64,000 nucleotides of DNA from Paraglaciecola sp. MB-3u-78 (GCF_002835935.1 NZ_PJCF01000001.1:367773-431772), one strand, 5' to 3'. Shown: positions 17,696 to 27,404, counted from the stretch's first letter. Numbers and translations are program-made. The notes: generated from the sequence alone by a model not told the origin.

Positions 17696-18766
17696 TTACA
17701 CGCTAGGGTCGCTTGCAGCCTCTTCACACTCAAGATCAACTAAAAGGGCCGAGGAATTTTTATCATTTTGAGATGGTTTTTGTGACCGTGAATGACTACT
17801 TGCCATTTGCTCGAGCATTTTTTCATCATACTCACAATTTGCAATTAATGCACTCATCACAGTGTCAATGGCTTGTTTGCTCACATCTCTTCTATTCTCT
17901 TCAAAGAAATTTTCTGGGGCTTGAGGTCCGGTCACAATCTCGTAAGATGGAAAATAGGTCGCATAAGGCAGAAGATTAACCACTTCTTGAGCGGCAACTC
18001 GCAGAACCGACTTACTGTAGACTGTTGCAGATACAACATGATTCGCTGTAGCCGTTGCCACAAGAGGCACGGGAGACACAGTTAAAATCACTTTTAAATT
18101 GGGGTTTATACCTCTCAATAATGCGAAGGTTTCTGTTAGGTCGTTTTTAATTTCTGAGGCACTGTAATTTTTGAAAACGTGCTGTTCACTATTAAACTCC
18201 CCAGAAATCGTTCCGGGGCAGGCAGGAAACACAGCACCATCTAGAGAAGAAACCCAAGCTTCGGTCAAACCAAGCGTAAATACAAAAACATCCATTTGTT
18301 TAAACGCGGCAATAACTGAAGCCAGATACTGAGAATTCAATTTGTCAAATTCAATGTCATTGGATGCCGTAAAGCGCAAACCAGGTCTAAAGGGATCGAG
18401 CACTTTTCCATCTACATACCAACGGTCTTCATGTGGTTTGAACAAACCCAAAGCCATTTGAATCAGTTGCAGCAGATGCCTCGCAGTATAAACATTGCCA
18501 TATGCAGCTGAAAAAGTATGGTAGTTAAAGTTTTCTTGATAAGCGGTCTTCAAGCCTTCGGGGATAATGGTTTTTCTTACATAGTTGAATCCCGCATCTT
18601 CTAGATAAGGAATAATATTTCCAGCAAAACAACTACCCGCAGAGCCAACATTGTCTCCTTTTCGAATCAATGGAAAAGAGGATAGTAAGTCATTGACCTG
18701 CCAATCTTTTGCGACAGCTTTACTCCAGAAAGCCTTTCTTGGTGCATTCTTATATGGATGAGACAT
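17696..18766 (-). CDS. GSCFA domain protein
   Basis: The 356-residue protein carries the naming motif of the GSCFA family, SAGSCFAGN, at about residues 42-50. It also has FNYHTFSAAYGNVYTARHL, FVFTLGLTEAW, CPGTISGEFN and VILTVSPVPLVAT in the family order. The Ser-containing first block and the later TLGLTEAW resemble SGNH-hydrolase blocks, so an acyl esterase or acyltransferase acting on surface polysaccharide is plausible, but no GSCFA activity is established to my knowledge. Its ATG overlaps the preceding stop (TAATG), so it is translationally coupled to the SGNH-like gene. A low-complexity Ser-rich tail follows residue 325. Confidence 0.88.
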   Translation of the reverse strand: MSHPYKNAPRKAFWSKAVAKDWQVNDLLSSFPLIRKGDNVGSAGSCFAGNIIPYLEDAGFNYVRKTIIPEGLKTAYQENFNYHTFSAAYGNVYTARHLLQLIQMALGLFKPHEDRWYVDGKVLDPFRPGLRFTASNDIEFDKLNSQYLASVIAAFKQMDVFVFTLGLTEAWVSSLDGAVFPACPGTISGEFNSEQHVFKNYSASEIKNDLTETFALLRGINPNLKVILTVSPVPLVATATANHVVSATVYSKSVLRVAAQEVVNLLPYATYFPSYEIVTGPQAPENFFEENRRDVSKQAIDTVMSALIANCEYDEKMLEQMASSHSRSQKPSQNDKNSSALLVDLECEEAASDPSV

Positions 18767-19587
18767 TATTCAATCGCTCCTTTATTACAGAGTGTGTTCC
18801 CTAAATACTTGACTACTGCCTTTCCGTACAGAGAATTTGCATGGGTCACATCATTAGCCCAAAATTCTTTTTTGAGCCCCCCTTCAGAAGATTGAAACTC
18901 TTCTGGAACAGAAATGTACTGTATGTTTGCTTCTTTTGCTATATTAGCGACTAATTCTTGTATTACCTGCCATAACTTCAATCGAAAACTCAAAGATGAA
19001 ATTTTCAATGAGTCAATTTCAATATTGAGTTTCTGAGCCAATTCGATGAAATGTTGAGACGATTTAATAAAAGGTAATATGAACTCGCCATCACCTTTAG
19101 GTCGAGGCGTTTCTAATAACAAAATTTCCTTCGGGTTGCCTTTCTTTAAAATATCAATCACATGGTGTAAGCCACCCAGCGACGCTTTAAAATGTTCGAC
19201 TAAAACCGATTTAGGCACTAAGGTTCGTCCTTCAGTAATCGTAGTACGCTCATTGTTATTTAAAACAAAATCGAAAGACTCTTCATTTGAAAATATAAAT
19301 CCTGAGTTGTGCTGATTACCCGCCCAGGAAATGATGATATATTTGTCTTTTGCATGTTTGGCAACAAATTGCCAGTAAGCATCATCTCTGGTCCCATTCC
19401 AAGCCCCCATGACTCCGTAAACTCCCGGCACATCATTTTGGATGGGCTCAAGCCTAAGTTCTCCTGTAGGGTTAACGCCCATAGAAAAACAATGTGAGTG
19501 TCCAGTTATGATCATTTCCATTGGTTTAGCCTTTTCATTCTGTTTATCCGACAGTAAGTGTAAATCTTTTAGCCAGTTTAAAATCAT
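18766..19587 (-). CDS. SGNH/GDSL-like hydrolase or acyltransferase
   Basis: The 273-residue protein is not a close match to a named family, but it shows the block pattern of SGNH enzymes. MIITGHSHCFSMG (residues about 25-37) is a first block with Ser in the nucleophile position, SWAGNQHN near residue 91 is a G...N oxyanion block and WANDVTHANSLYG near residue 250 is a D-x-x-H block. No signal peptide is seen, so it should be cytoplasmic. It overlaps the epimerase upstream (ATGA) and the GSCFA gene downstream (TAATG). The tight coupling suggests the three act together, perhaps adding or removing an acyl group on a sugar intermediate. Confidence 0.6.
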   Translation of the reverse strand: MILNWLKDLHLLSDKQNEKAKPMEMIITGHSHCFSMGVNPTGELRLEPIQNDVPGVYGVMGAWNGTRDDAYWQFVAKHAKDKYIIISWAGNQHNSGFIFSNEESFDFVLNNNERTTITEGRTLVPKSVLVEHFKASLGGLHHVIDILKKGNPKEILLLETPRPKGDGEFILPFIKSSQHFIELAQKLNIEIDSLKISSLSFRLKLWQVIQELVANIAKEANIQYISVPEEFQSSEGGLKKEFWANDVTHANSLYGKAVVKYLGNTLCNKGAIE

Positions 19588-20498
19588 AAAGGCACTGTTG
19601 AATTTATTTTGTAGGAAAGTGTTTTTTCTAAAATTTGGTCTATGTTTTTGGTTGTTTTCCAGTTCAAATCCATGAATACCTTATTACAATCAAGCACAGC
19701 AAAATCTGGGTCAACAGCACGCCTTAACTGGTATTGTTTAGTTGTAGTTTTGCCAACAATTTTTTCTATTTTTAACACTAAATCAATGGTTGATGTCGCC
19801 TGTTCAGAGCCAATATTCCAGGTCTTAAAATCAAAATCGGTTTGAGCCACGAGTAAAATTAACTGAGCAAGTTCATCAGCATCAATATAGTCTCGACACT
19901 CATTACCAGTGCCAAATATAGTCACTGGTTTATCACTGACTAAGGCCTGAAATACTACATTAACCATTCCCTGTCTTAACCCTGTTTGCCATCGACCAAC
20001 AGGATTCGCCACTCTCAACATGGCAATCTTTGTTCCTTTGGTACGATGAAGATATGCTAAACTTTGTTCTACAATAAGTTTTCCATAACCATAAGGACTT
20101 ACTGGACGACATGCCATTTTTTCTGAAACCGGAACCGAATATTCATTTCCATAAATTTGTCCACCACTTGACAGATAAATGATTTTTAAATCAGGGTTGA
20201 ATTCAGTTAGTTTGTCAATCAATTGTACTGCTGGTTCAACATTTTCAGTTAACTCTCTTGTAAAGGACCCCGTGGCAGGTATCGATGAGGACGCCAAATA
20301 AACAATAACGCTATGTTTTTTTGCCAAGGTCGATAGGTCTTGTCCATCTAAGGTGTTATCTAATACATAGGGGTAAGACGACCATTTAATATCAGGGTCT
20401 TTTCGAGAAATAACGGTAAAATCATCATTGTTGACACATAAAGCTTCAATAAGGTGCTTCCCAATAAAACCAAAACCTCCAATTAATAAGTACGACAT
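19584..20498 (-). CDS. NAD-dependent sugar epimerase/dehydratase
   Basis: The 304-residue protein is an extended short-chain dehydrogenase. The NAD-binding GGFGFIGKHL is at residues about 6-15, YLASSSIPA near 70, the catalytic Y-x-x-x-K as YGYGK near 143 with upstream LSSGGQIYG, and VANPVGRWQ and FGTGNECRDYIDADELA in the substrate domain. This is the UDP-glucose 4-epimerase/nucleotide-sugar reductase superfamily; the exact reaction is undetermined. ATG at 20498 has AAGGG eight nt upstream and is preferred over a GTG nine nt earlier. It is the first gene of the minus-strand polysaccharide operon. Confidence 0.87.
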   Translation of the reverse strand: MSYLLIGGFGFIGKHLIEALCVNNDDFTVISRKDPDIKWSSYPYVLDNTLDGQDLSTLAKKHSVIVYLASSSIPATGSFTRELTENVEPAVQLIDKLTEFNPDLKIIYLSSGGQIYGNEYSVPVSEKMACRPVSPYGYGKLIVEQSLAYLHRTKGTKIAMLRVANPVGRWQTGLRQGMVNVVFQALVSDKPVTIFGTGNECRDYIDADELAQLILLVAQTDFDFKTWNIGSEQATSTIDLVLKIEKIVGKTTTKQYQLRRAVDPDFAVLDCNKVFMDLNWKTTKNIDQILEKTLSYKINSTVPL

Positions 20499-20630
20499 AG
20501 CGAACACCCTTGCACAAATATTGAATTGAAATAGTAACTTAGTCAGTTACTTTACCAAAGATGTCCTCAATTCAACAAGGAAAAAGGTATTCATGACGTT
20601 AGTAACCGCTACAGGGTAAGTAATATCGTT

Positions 20631-20775
20631 CAAACATTGCTCAAAGCAGGCATTGATTACCCTAAAAACTGGGATCAGTTTATGAACTGGTTTTACGATT
20701 AAAAATCATGCCTAAGTTATTTAAAAAAACTTCGCTGGCCTAATGGTTTTATTTGCCCAGACGTCAGGGGCTCAG
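20631..20775 (+). pseudogene. IS1595-like transposase N-terminal remnant
   Basis: Translation in one + frame gives YPKNWDQFMNWFYD, a stop, then KSCLSYLKKLRWPNGFICP. This fits the N-terminal start of IS1595-family transposases (F..F..E..C..YL..LRWP.GF.CP), where the C-P begins a zinc ribbon. The remaining zinc ligands and the catalytic domain are missing. It runs in the same frame into remains of a different transposase, so two elements recombined or one inserted in the other. The call rests on motif memory without a search. Confidence 0.5.
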
Positions 20776-21393
20776 AAAATGACTCATCCCGCAACGCATT
20801 ACAGTTAATGAGTGCGATGGTGGTAAACAGTGGCCTTATTCTTTAGCAGCAGGAGGTGTCTGATAAAACCAATGAAATTCCTGTGATGCAGGCTATGTTG
20901 GGGCACCTGTCGATAAAGGCGCGATAGTCACCGCTGATGCTATGCACTGTCAGAACAAGACCGCCGAGATAGTACGGGCGGAAGGAGCTGACTATATGCT
21001 GCAGGTAAAAGACAACCAGCGTAACCTGCACAAAGAAATCTCGGCGTTTTTTCACAAGACATATCGGGATGATCCGCAGGCACTGGAAACGGGGTATTAC
21101 CAAGAAATAGATAAGGCTCATGGTCGTATCAATGAGCGCTACTATCGTTTATTGCCTATCACCGACTTGAGGCAGGCATAGAGCTTTGGCAAGATAGCCA
21201 ATCCGTGGTGGACGTGACATTCTCAGAAGGTGAAAGTCTGATATATGCTGAGGACAGGGCGAAGAACATGGCCTTGTTCAGACGCGCGCTGCTCAATTTA
21301 ATTAAGGCTCATCCGCTTAAAGACAGCATTGCAGGTAAAATGATGCGGGCTGGATGGGATAGAAAATTTAAGGCGGAAATACGATTTGGTTAA
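20776..21393 (+). pseudogene. ISAs1-family transposase remnant
   Basis: Several + frames together spell an ISAs1-type transposase. The first gives NALQLMSAM...SGLIL, an in-frame stop and QQEVSDKTNEIPVMQAML. A shift near 20918 leads to GAIVTADAMHCQNKTAEI and GADYMLQVKDNQ, and another shift near 21175 leads to GIELWQDSQSVVDV. A deletion then joins this to the C-terminal NMALFRRALLNLI...GWDRKF. The D-A-M-x-x-Q block is a hallmark of the family. Stops, frameshifts and the missing middle show it is dead. It lies in the divergent region between the two polysaccharide operons and may have brought or disrupted promoters. Confidence 0.8.
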
Positions 21394-21516
21394 AAATCAA
21401 ACAAAATATAGTCCCACCCTAGTGTCGCCATAGAAAATTATCGGATAACTATTCTGAACACAATCCATAAATGGTACATTATAGCAGTTTTAATTCATTA
21501 CATAAGTAGGAAAAGG

Positions 21517-24222
21517 ATGGCTGTGACTGCACAATTCGTAATTGAGAATTACACCTCCGGATTTATTTCCGGTTGGTATTACGACAACACTTCTTCATTA
21601 AACTCATCTGACTTTCAGGTCCAAGTCAATGGAAATGTCATCGCAATAGGCGAAGCAAAGCTTTTTCGACAGGATCTAAAAGACGCTGGTTTCAGTGATG
21701 GATGTCACGCGTTTAGGGTGTTTATTGATGATAGTGTCAATCGGTTTGGCCAACTTCAAATTCGACTGCGTACCGCAAGCGGGAGTAAAGCTGAAGGAAA
21801 TAGTTTCTCTACCCAAAGAGCGGAACCGATTATTGAAATGTCGTTGAAGTTCCAGGATCCGCTCAACTTTATCTTTGAAATTAGGGCAGAACAAGCCCAT
21901 CAAAATATCCGCTTTCAAATTAATACTGGCACCAAAATACGTCACTATCAAAATATGGACATTGCTCAAGGTACAAGCCAAATCTCAATATCTGTTCCAA
22001 CTGAGTTGATGGATGGAATAGAACGACTATTCACTATCGGGTTAGACGGTACTTCAAACGCCCTTTGGCAAGGTCATGCAAAGTTTGCTGCGGTGCTTAC
22101 TCCCCGAGAACACCTTAAAAACCATCACAAGGCCGCCAGATTAATAAGCATTAGCGCACAATCATCTTTTAGATACGAGTCACTGAAATTAAACTTCGAT
22201 CATGATTTGGATTTGACTACTCTGCAAAACTTGCAAACCGCTCACAGTGCATTGTGCGAAGGATGGGAAGCACGTAAGAATTATCCCAAATTGACGCTTC
22301 CTGAGTTTGAAAAACCATTGGTTAGCATCATCATTCCGGCTTACAACAAATTTGAACTGACTTACCACTGTGTCGCCTCTTTAATACTGGCATACAACAA
22401 TGTGTCTTTCGAGGTCATATTAGCAGACGATTGTTCAGATGATGAAACTGCAGAAGCAGAGAACTACATTGAAAATCTACGTGTCTCAAGAAACGACAAT
22501 AACCTTATGTTTTTGCGTAATTGCAATAAAGCGGCCGACATGGCTGAAGGTGAGTACATTATCTTTTTGAACAATGACACTGAAGTCACTTCTTACTGTC
22601 TGGATGAATTGATATCCGTAATTTCTGCAGATAATCAATGTGGCATAGTTGGCAGTAAATTGCTTAATGAAGACGGCAGTTTACAAGAAGCTGGAGGTAT
22701 AGTTTGGTCTTCATGCAAACCGTGGAACGTGGGTAATGGCGACAACCCAAACAAACCTGAATATAATTATGTCAGACACGCAGATTACTTAAGTGGTGCG
22801 GCACTGTGTATCCGTAAAGATGTTTGGCAGCAGGTAGAGGGCTTTAGCGATTACTTAGCGCCCGCCTACTTTGAAGATACGGATATTGCATTTAAAGTTC
22901 GAGATGCTGGATTCTCAACACTCTACGTCCCCACTTCTGAAATATTTCATTTTGAAGGTATGACTCACGGAAGGGATATTTCCATAGGTGTTAAAAAGAA
23001 CCAAGTAATAAATTTCAGCAAATTCGCCAAACGTTGGGCCGATGCAGTTCGATACAACGGACAAGAGGGATTTGAAAACCTTCAGCGAGAAAAAGATCGT
23101 AATATTCAAAAACGCATTTTAATGCTTGACTACACTACCCCAGATCCCAGCCAAGACGCTGGTTCGTACGCTGCTATTCAAGAGATCAAACTAATGCAGT
23201 CGTTGGGCTTCAAGGTTACTTTTGCGGCCGACAACCTTGCCCACCTTGGGGAACTTACTGTCAATCTTCAAAAAATGGGGGTTGAGGTACTGTATGCCCC
23301 GTTTTATATTTCTGTAGATCAAATGTTAAACTCTCGTCTGGCCGAGATGGATGCCATATATATCACTCGCTTTTATGTTGCTCAAAATTTTATAGATAAA
23401 ATTAAGACCCTAAAACCATCAATTCCCATTCTGTTTAACAATGCCGACCTACATTTTCTTAGGGAGTTGCGTGCCGCTAAAACTAAAGAGGAGCAAACTA
23501 AAGCGCTGCAAACCCGTGAGCAAGAGCTTGAAATTTGCAAAAAGGTCGACGCAATCCTTTGCTATAACCCCACAGAACATGCAGTTATCAGCTCCCACTT
23601 ACCCGACATGCTTAACTTGCAATTAACCCCCTGGGTACTAGAAGATAAAAACAATGGCCCGGACTTTAATCAGCGAGAGGGAATTGCGTTTTTGGGAGGC
23701 TTTGGCCACCTACCAAATGTTGAAGCGGTGGAGTACTTAGTAGAAAAAATAATGCCTTTGTTAGCCACCCAGAGACCTGACATAAATCTTTTCGTTTATG
23801 GCAGCAAAATGCCCAAATCATTCTCTGAATTTGAATGTGAAAACATTAAAATGGTAGGGTTTGCAGAACATTTGGACGATGTCTATCACAAGCATCGAGT
23901 ATTTGTCGCACCTTTACTTTCTGGTGCAGGTATTAAAGGAAAGGTACTTGAAGCAATGGCATACAACATTCCATGTGTATTAACTGATACAGCAGCAGAA
24001 GGTACTGGCTTAATTGGCGGTATATCATGCCACATCGCAAACTCACCTGATGAATGGGTAAAGAAAATCATAGATTTATATGACAACGCTGAGGTGTGGT
24101 CTGAATTTTCTGACGCGGAAATGCGATTAGTAGAGGAACATTATTCGAAACAAAATGGTATAGATAAGTTTGCTAATATTTTCGCTAGTATCGGCATATA
24201 CACAAGTCTAAAGCATCAATAA
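21517..24222 (+). CDS. Bifunctional GT2-GT4 glycosyltransferase
   Basis: This 901-residue protein opens the + strand polysaccharide operon. Residues 1 to about 190 are a beta-sandwich-like domain (FVIENYTSGFISGWYYD) similar in style to the N terminus of the transferase at 11810-13276. Residues about 265-500 are GT2: PLVSIIIPAYNKF, ADDCSDDE, IFLNNDTEV, SGAALCIRKDVW and FEDTDIAFKV. Residues about 530-890 are a GT4-type GT-B domain (RILMLDYTTPDPSQDAGSYA, AFLGGFGHLPNVEAVEYL, APLLSGAGIKGKVLEAMAYN). Two active sites suggest addition of two sugars, or synthesis of a disaccharide unit. ATG at 21517 has TAGGAAAAGG directly upstream. Confidence 0.9.
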   Translation: MAVTAQFVIENYTSGFISGWYYDNTSSLNSSDFQVQVNGNVIAIGEAKLFRQDLKDAGFSDGCHAFRVFIDDSVNRFGQLQIRLRTASGSKAEGNSFSTQRAEPIIEMSLKFQDPLNFIFEIRAEQAHQNIRFQINTGTKIRHYQNMDIAQGTSQISISVPTELMDGIERLFTIGLDGTSNALWQGHAKFAAVLTPREHLKNHHKAARLISISAQSSFRYESLKLNFDHDLDLTTLQNLQTAHSALCEGWEARKNYPKLTLPEFEKPLVSIIIPAYNKFELTYHCVASLILAYNNVSFEVILADDCSDDETAEAENYIENLRVSRNDNNLMFLRNCNKAADMAEGEYIIFLNNDTEVTSYCLDELISVISADNQCGIVGSKLLNEDGSLQEAGGIVWSSCKPWNVGNGDNPNKPEYNYVRHADYLSGAALCIRKDVWQQVEGFSDYLAPAYFEDTDIAFKVRDAGFSTLYVPTSEIFHFEGMTHGRDISIGVKKNQVINFSKFAKRWADAVRYNGQEGFENLQREKDRNIQKRILMLDYTTPDPSQDAGSYAAIQEIKLMQSLGFKVTFAADNLAHLGELTVNLQKMGVEVLYAPFYISVDQMLNSRLAEMDAIYITRFYVAQNFIDKIKTLKPSIPILFNNADLHFLRELRAAKTKEEQTKALQTREQELEICKKVDAILCYNPTEHAVISSHLPDMLNLQLTPWVLEDKNNGPDFNQREGIAFLGGFGHLPNVEAVEYLVEKIMPLLATQRPDINLFVYGSKMPKSFSEFECENIKMVGFAEHLDDVYHKHRVFVAPLLSGAGIKGKVLEAMAYNIPCVLTDTAAEGTGLIGGISCHIANSPDEWVKKIIDLYDNAEVWSEFSDAEMRLVEEHYSKQNGIDKFANIFASIGIYTSLKHQ

Positions 24223-24258
24223 AAGCACAAACATGCGATACTTTAAGTTGAAAATTTT

Positions 24259-24993
24259 ATGAGAAAAGTAATTTTACATTACCACCTGTTTAAAAATGCA
24301 GGCACGTCACTCGATGCTGCATTCAAAACGTATTTCACACAAAAAAAATGGGCTACTAAAGAGTTTCCAGGCAACAAAGACTTAAATACAAAACAGTTGA
24401 CTCAATGGATCGAGAGCCAGCCTGAGGTTAATTGCTTTTCGTCTCATACTGCTTTTTTACCGGTTCCACAACCGAAAGATGCCATTGTATTGCCCGTTAT
24501 TTATGTGCGTCATCCAATTGATCGAATTGTCTCTGCTTACTCCTTTGAAAAAAAGCAAATAAGTGATTCATTTGGTGCAGTATTAGCACGAAATACGACT
24601 CTGGCCGGTTACATTGAAACACGTTTATCAATGCCACATGATAGACAGTGCAGTAATTTTCAGTCCAATCGGTTTGCAATGATGTACCCTGCGAACGAAG
24701 GAAGTGAATTAAGCAGAGCAAAAGCAGCGTTAGAGAGTCTGCCGTTTTGCGGCATTGTTGATAATTATTCAGAGTCGCTAAATCGGCTCACAAAATGGTT
24801 AAACAAAGAGGGCTTCACTGGCATCGATTTAAAACATTCCTCCCAAAACGTGTCTCAAAATTCATCGCTTTCAATTGATGAAAAGCTAAACAAGTTAAGA
24901 CAAGATATTGGCCAAGAACTTTATGAGCGTTTACTAGAAGTGAATGCTGATGATTTCGCTTGCTATGAACATGCTTGTAAAATCTGGAAATGA
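24259..24993 (+). CDS. Sulfotransferase family protein
   Basis: The 244-residue protein has both PAPS-binding signatures of membrane-type carbohydrate sulfotransferases: HYHLFKNAGTSLD at residues 7-19 (5'-phosphosulfate loop, K-x-A-G-T-S) and VIYVRHPIDRIVSAYSFEKK near residues 81-100 (3'-phosphate arm, R-x-P-x-x-R-x-x-S-x-Y). There is no transmembrane segment, as usual for bacterial members. It lies 36 nt after the GT2-GT4 gene and overlaps the next gene by 4 nt. Together with the fusion protein at 7480-10380 it argues that the polymer made here is sulfated. Confidence 0.9.
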   Translation: MRKVILHYHLFKNAGTSLDAAFKTYFTQKKWATKEFPGNKDLNTKQLTQWIESQPEVNCFSSHTAFLPVPQPKDAIVLPVIYVRHPIDRIVSAYSFEKKQISDSFGAVLARNTTLAGYIETRLSMPHDRQCSNFQSNRFAMMYPANEGSELSRAKAALESLPFCGIVDNYSESLNRLTKWLNKEGFTGIDLKHSSQNVSQNSSLSIDEKLNKLRQDIGQELYERLLEVNADDFACYEHACKIWK

Positions 24994-25874
24994 AGGAAAT
25001 GGACAAACATAAAATCGTTATTGTAGGTAATTGTCAAGCAAGACCTCTAAAGCAGATCATAGATTCTATATCCGACGAAGTGGACGTTATTGGTACACCT
25101 ATTGTTCATTTACTCAAAGATGAAAACGAATCAGAAACCAACGCACTACTGGATCAAGCTGACACAATTATTACGCAAGTAATTGCTGATAATTACCCGT
25201 GCAAGTATATCCAAACAAGTCGACTAAAAGCTGACTATCCTCATAAAGTAGTCACTATCTTAAATCTTTTTTATTCTGGCTACACACCTGATTGGTTATA
25301 TGTCCGGATCCCCGGAAAAGGTACCCTCAAGGGGCCAATGGGTGACTATCATAATCTCACGATAATTGAAGCATGGTTAGCCGGTAAAAATATTGAGCAA
25401 ACAACACTTTTGCTTTTTGACGAAAAGTTTAATCAGGATAAGTATCAGGATATGGTCGAGGCCTCTTTAGCAGAATTGTCCGACAGAGAATCCCAGGCAA
25501 ATGTTCCTATAGTTGATTTCATTTTTGACAACCTAAAAAAGGAAAGACTTTTTTTTACGTTTAATCACCCCAGTGTATTTTTATTAAAAGAATATGCTCG
25601 ACGCATACTTACAACTATAAATATTCACTACTCCAAAAGTAAACTTTTGGAGTCCATGCCGGAACCGTTAAATCAGTTTATCCCTGCATTAAACCCTGGG
25701 GTAGGCTTTGATTTTCCAATAATCAAAGAATTTAAAGGTCTAGAAGTAGAAATTCATGGTGATAACATTACCAATAAGGGGCTGTTTATATACACTCCGG
25801 TACAGTTAGTACAAAGCTACTTTGATATTTATAGTAGCAATGAAGATTTAATTAAGGATAAATATGGTTCCTAA
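24990..25874 (+). CDS. WcbI-like polysaccharide biosynthesis protein
   Basis: The 294-residue protein begins with IVIVGNCQARPLKQII (about residues 9-24), the G-N-C-Q signature of the WcbI family. It continues with DTIITQVIADNYPC and VVTILNLFYSGYTPDWLY, also in family order. WcbI of Burkholderia capsule clusters is proposed to act as an acetyltransferase or esterase on capsule sugars. It has no signal peptide. Its start overlaps the sulfotransferase stop (ATGA), though an ATG nine nt later is possible. The next gene overlaps its end by 11 nt, so all are co-translated. Confidence 0.8.
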   Translation: MKEMDKHKIVIVGNCQARPLKQIIDSISDEVDVIGTPIVHLLKDENESETNALLDQADTIITQVIADNYPCKYIQTSRLKADYPHKVVTILNLFYSGYTPDWLYVRIPGKGTLKGPMGDYHNLTIIEAWLAGKNIEQTTLLLFDEKFNQDKYQDMVEASLAELSDRESQANVPIVDFIFDNLKKERLFFTFNHPSVFLLKEYARRILTTINIHYSKSKLLESMPEPLNQFIPALNPGVGFDFPIIKEFKGLEVEIHGDNITNKGLFIYTPVQLVQSYFDIYSSNEDLIKDKYGS

Positions 25875-26490
25875 GAAACTAATTCAGTATTGGGACAACC
25901 TACCGGTCCCCCCTGACATTGCCAGCCTCCATGCAACTTGGCCTGCCATCAATCCTGAAATTGATTGTGAAATCTTTAATTTCGATAAAGCGCTACAATT
26001 TATTTTATCCGAGTATGGAAGCGAGATAGCGGACTTATTTACACTGGCGGCCATCCCTGCAATGCAATCAGACATATTTCGCCTAGCCTATATTTTTGCT
26101 AAGGGTGGTATCTATGTTGATATGGCGACACGCTGCAAGACTCCTATTGAACCATTGCTACATCACTCTGACAAGGTCGTATTTATGCGGAAGTGGCATG
26201 GTGGGATTTGGAACGGAATGATTATTGCTGAAAAACAAAACCCTATTGTTAAGACTATTTGGGAAACAGTTTTGGATAATATTAAACATCGCAAATATGA
26301 TGATGTTTGGAAAGCCACCGGCCCTTTATCATTCAATCAAACGATCGATCTTGCTGGAGATGATACCAACTACGTGATATATCCACAAAATGAAATGACA
26401 CAATACTTTGAATTAGTTAACGATCTAGAGCACAAAAAAAATGCTCATTGGTCTGAAGTGCAAAAAAACAAAAATATATATTTAGACTAA
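25864..26490 (+). CDS. GT32-like glycosyltransferase with altered DxD motif
   Basis: The 208-residue protein matches the small GT32/Gly_transf_sug type: VPKKLIQYWDNLPVPPDI at the start, then MQSDIFRLAYIFAKGGIYVDM near residues 69-89, where the family has S-D-x-x-R-x-x-x-L-x-x-x-G-G-x-Y-x-D-x-D. Here the last Asp is replaced (D-M-A), so the metal/nucleotide-sugar site is incomplete. It may be inactive, may use another residue, or may have drifted in specificity. It overlaps the previous gene by 11 nt and precedes the acetyltransferase by 14 nt. Confidence 0.8.
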   Translation: MVPKKLIQYWDNLPVPPDIASLHATWPAINPEIDCEIFNFDKALQFILSEYGSEIADLFTLAAIPAMQSDIFRLAYIFAKGGIYVDMATRCKTPIEPLLHHSDKVVFMRKWHGGIWNGMIIAEKQNPIVKTIWETVLDNIKHRKYDDVWKATGPLSFNQTIDLAGDDTNYVIYPQNEMTQYFELVNDLEHKKNAHWSEVQKNKNIYLD

Positions 26491-26504
26491 ATTGAGAAAA
26501 ATCG

Positions 26505-27281
26505 ATGGCTGTAATATCTGTATCAGACGCTCTTCTAGCGTTTCTTAATAAGAAGAGAGTTTACTTTTCACCATTTGGAAACGATAAGGTTGCAGGTAGA
26601 TTTAGACTTGGAGAGAACTTACATTTTATCAACGAAGTAAAAATAGAACCTTATTGTTGTTATATTAATGGAAGCTTTCTGTTTTCAATGGGGTCATTTT
26701 CTTTCTCTCGAAGCGTGTTTCACCCTGCTACTAGAGTAGGAAGATACTGTTCAATTGGCGCTCGTGTGAGCGTGTTAGGCGTCAATCACCCTATCAACAG
26801 ATTTACTACTTCAAATATTACTTACGATAAGCATACAATAACAAATGCTCAGTATTTTGAAGACCACTCTGAAGTTGAAAACTTCCAAGTAAATAATAAT
26901 GAACCAGCGAATAACAAGAATGTAAGCATTGGTCATGACGTGTGGATTGGCGAAGATGTGAGCATTTCGCGGGGCATAACTGTTGGGGATGGTGCTATTC
27001 TAGCCGCTAAGGCAATGGTAACAAAGGATGTTCCTCCTTATGCAATTGTTGGTGGTAACCCTGCACGAGTTATACGTTATCGATTCTCAGAAACGCAAAT
27101 TGAGCAGTTGGTAGACTTACAATGGTGGAATTATGACTTGAAAGATGTCATCAATGATAAAGCCGATGTCAGCATAGAAGACTTTATTGATTTCGTTAAA
27201 TTCAAGCGTCAGAACAATGAGTTGCCAGTCTATTGCCCAGACGTTGTTAGCGCAAAGCATCTCTTGGAATTCTCTAAATAA
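26505..27281 (+). CDS. Left-handed beta-helix (XAT-type) acetyltransferase
   Basis: The 258-residue protein is a hexapeptide-repeat O-acetyltransferase of the CatB/xenobiotic type. It has [20 protein letters not shown] near residues 77-96, with the catalytic-type His in [44 protein letters not shown] and [13 protein letters not shown] follow, the usual coil series ending in the family's G-N-P-A motif. The C terminus is alpha-helical (QWWNYDL). Enzymes of this group acetylate sugars from acetyl-CoA and act as trimers. It is the last gene of the + operon and is followed by a long stem-loop. Confidence 0.88.
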   Translation: MAVISVSDALLAFLNKKRVYFSPFGNDKVAGRFRLGENLHFINEVKIEPYCCYINGSFLFSMGSFSFSRSVFHPATRVGRYCSIGARVSVLGVNHPINRFTTSNITYDKHTITNAQYFEDHSEVENFQVNNNEPANNKNVSIGHDVWIGEDVSISRGITVGDGAILAAKAMVTKDVPPYAIVGGNPARVIRYRFSETQIEQLVDLQWWNYDLKDVINDKADVSIEDFIDFVKFKRQNNELPVYCPDVVSAKHLLEFSK

Positions 27282-27286
27282 GCAAC

Positions 27287-27322
27287 TTCCGCATGTGTTA
27301 GTGCAATGAAAGACATGCGGAA
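27287..27322. terminator. Stem-loop after the + strand polysaccharide operon
   Basis: TTCCGCATGT (27287-27296) and ACATGCGGAA (27313-27322) form a perfect 10-bp stem with a 16-nt loop, 5 nt after the acetyltransferase stop. No T tract follows, so it may be an RNA-stabilising or Rho-assisted end rather than a classical terminator. Confidence 0.5.
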
Positions 27323-27404
27323 ATTACATTTAGTTGTGGTAGTTATGCCATTACCAAGGGAGACGCTTACTCACATTCAGATCAAGGTCTTCAATTTTGG
27401 AAAA

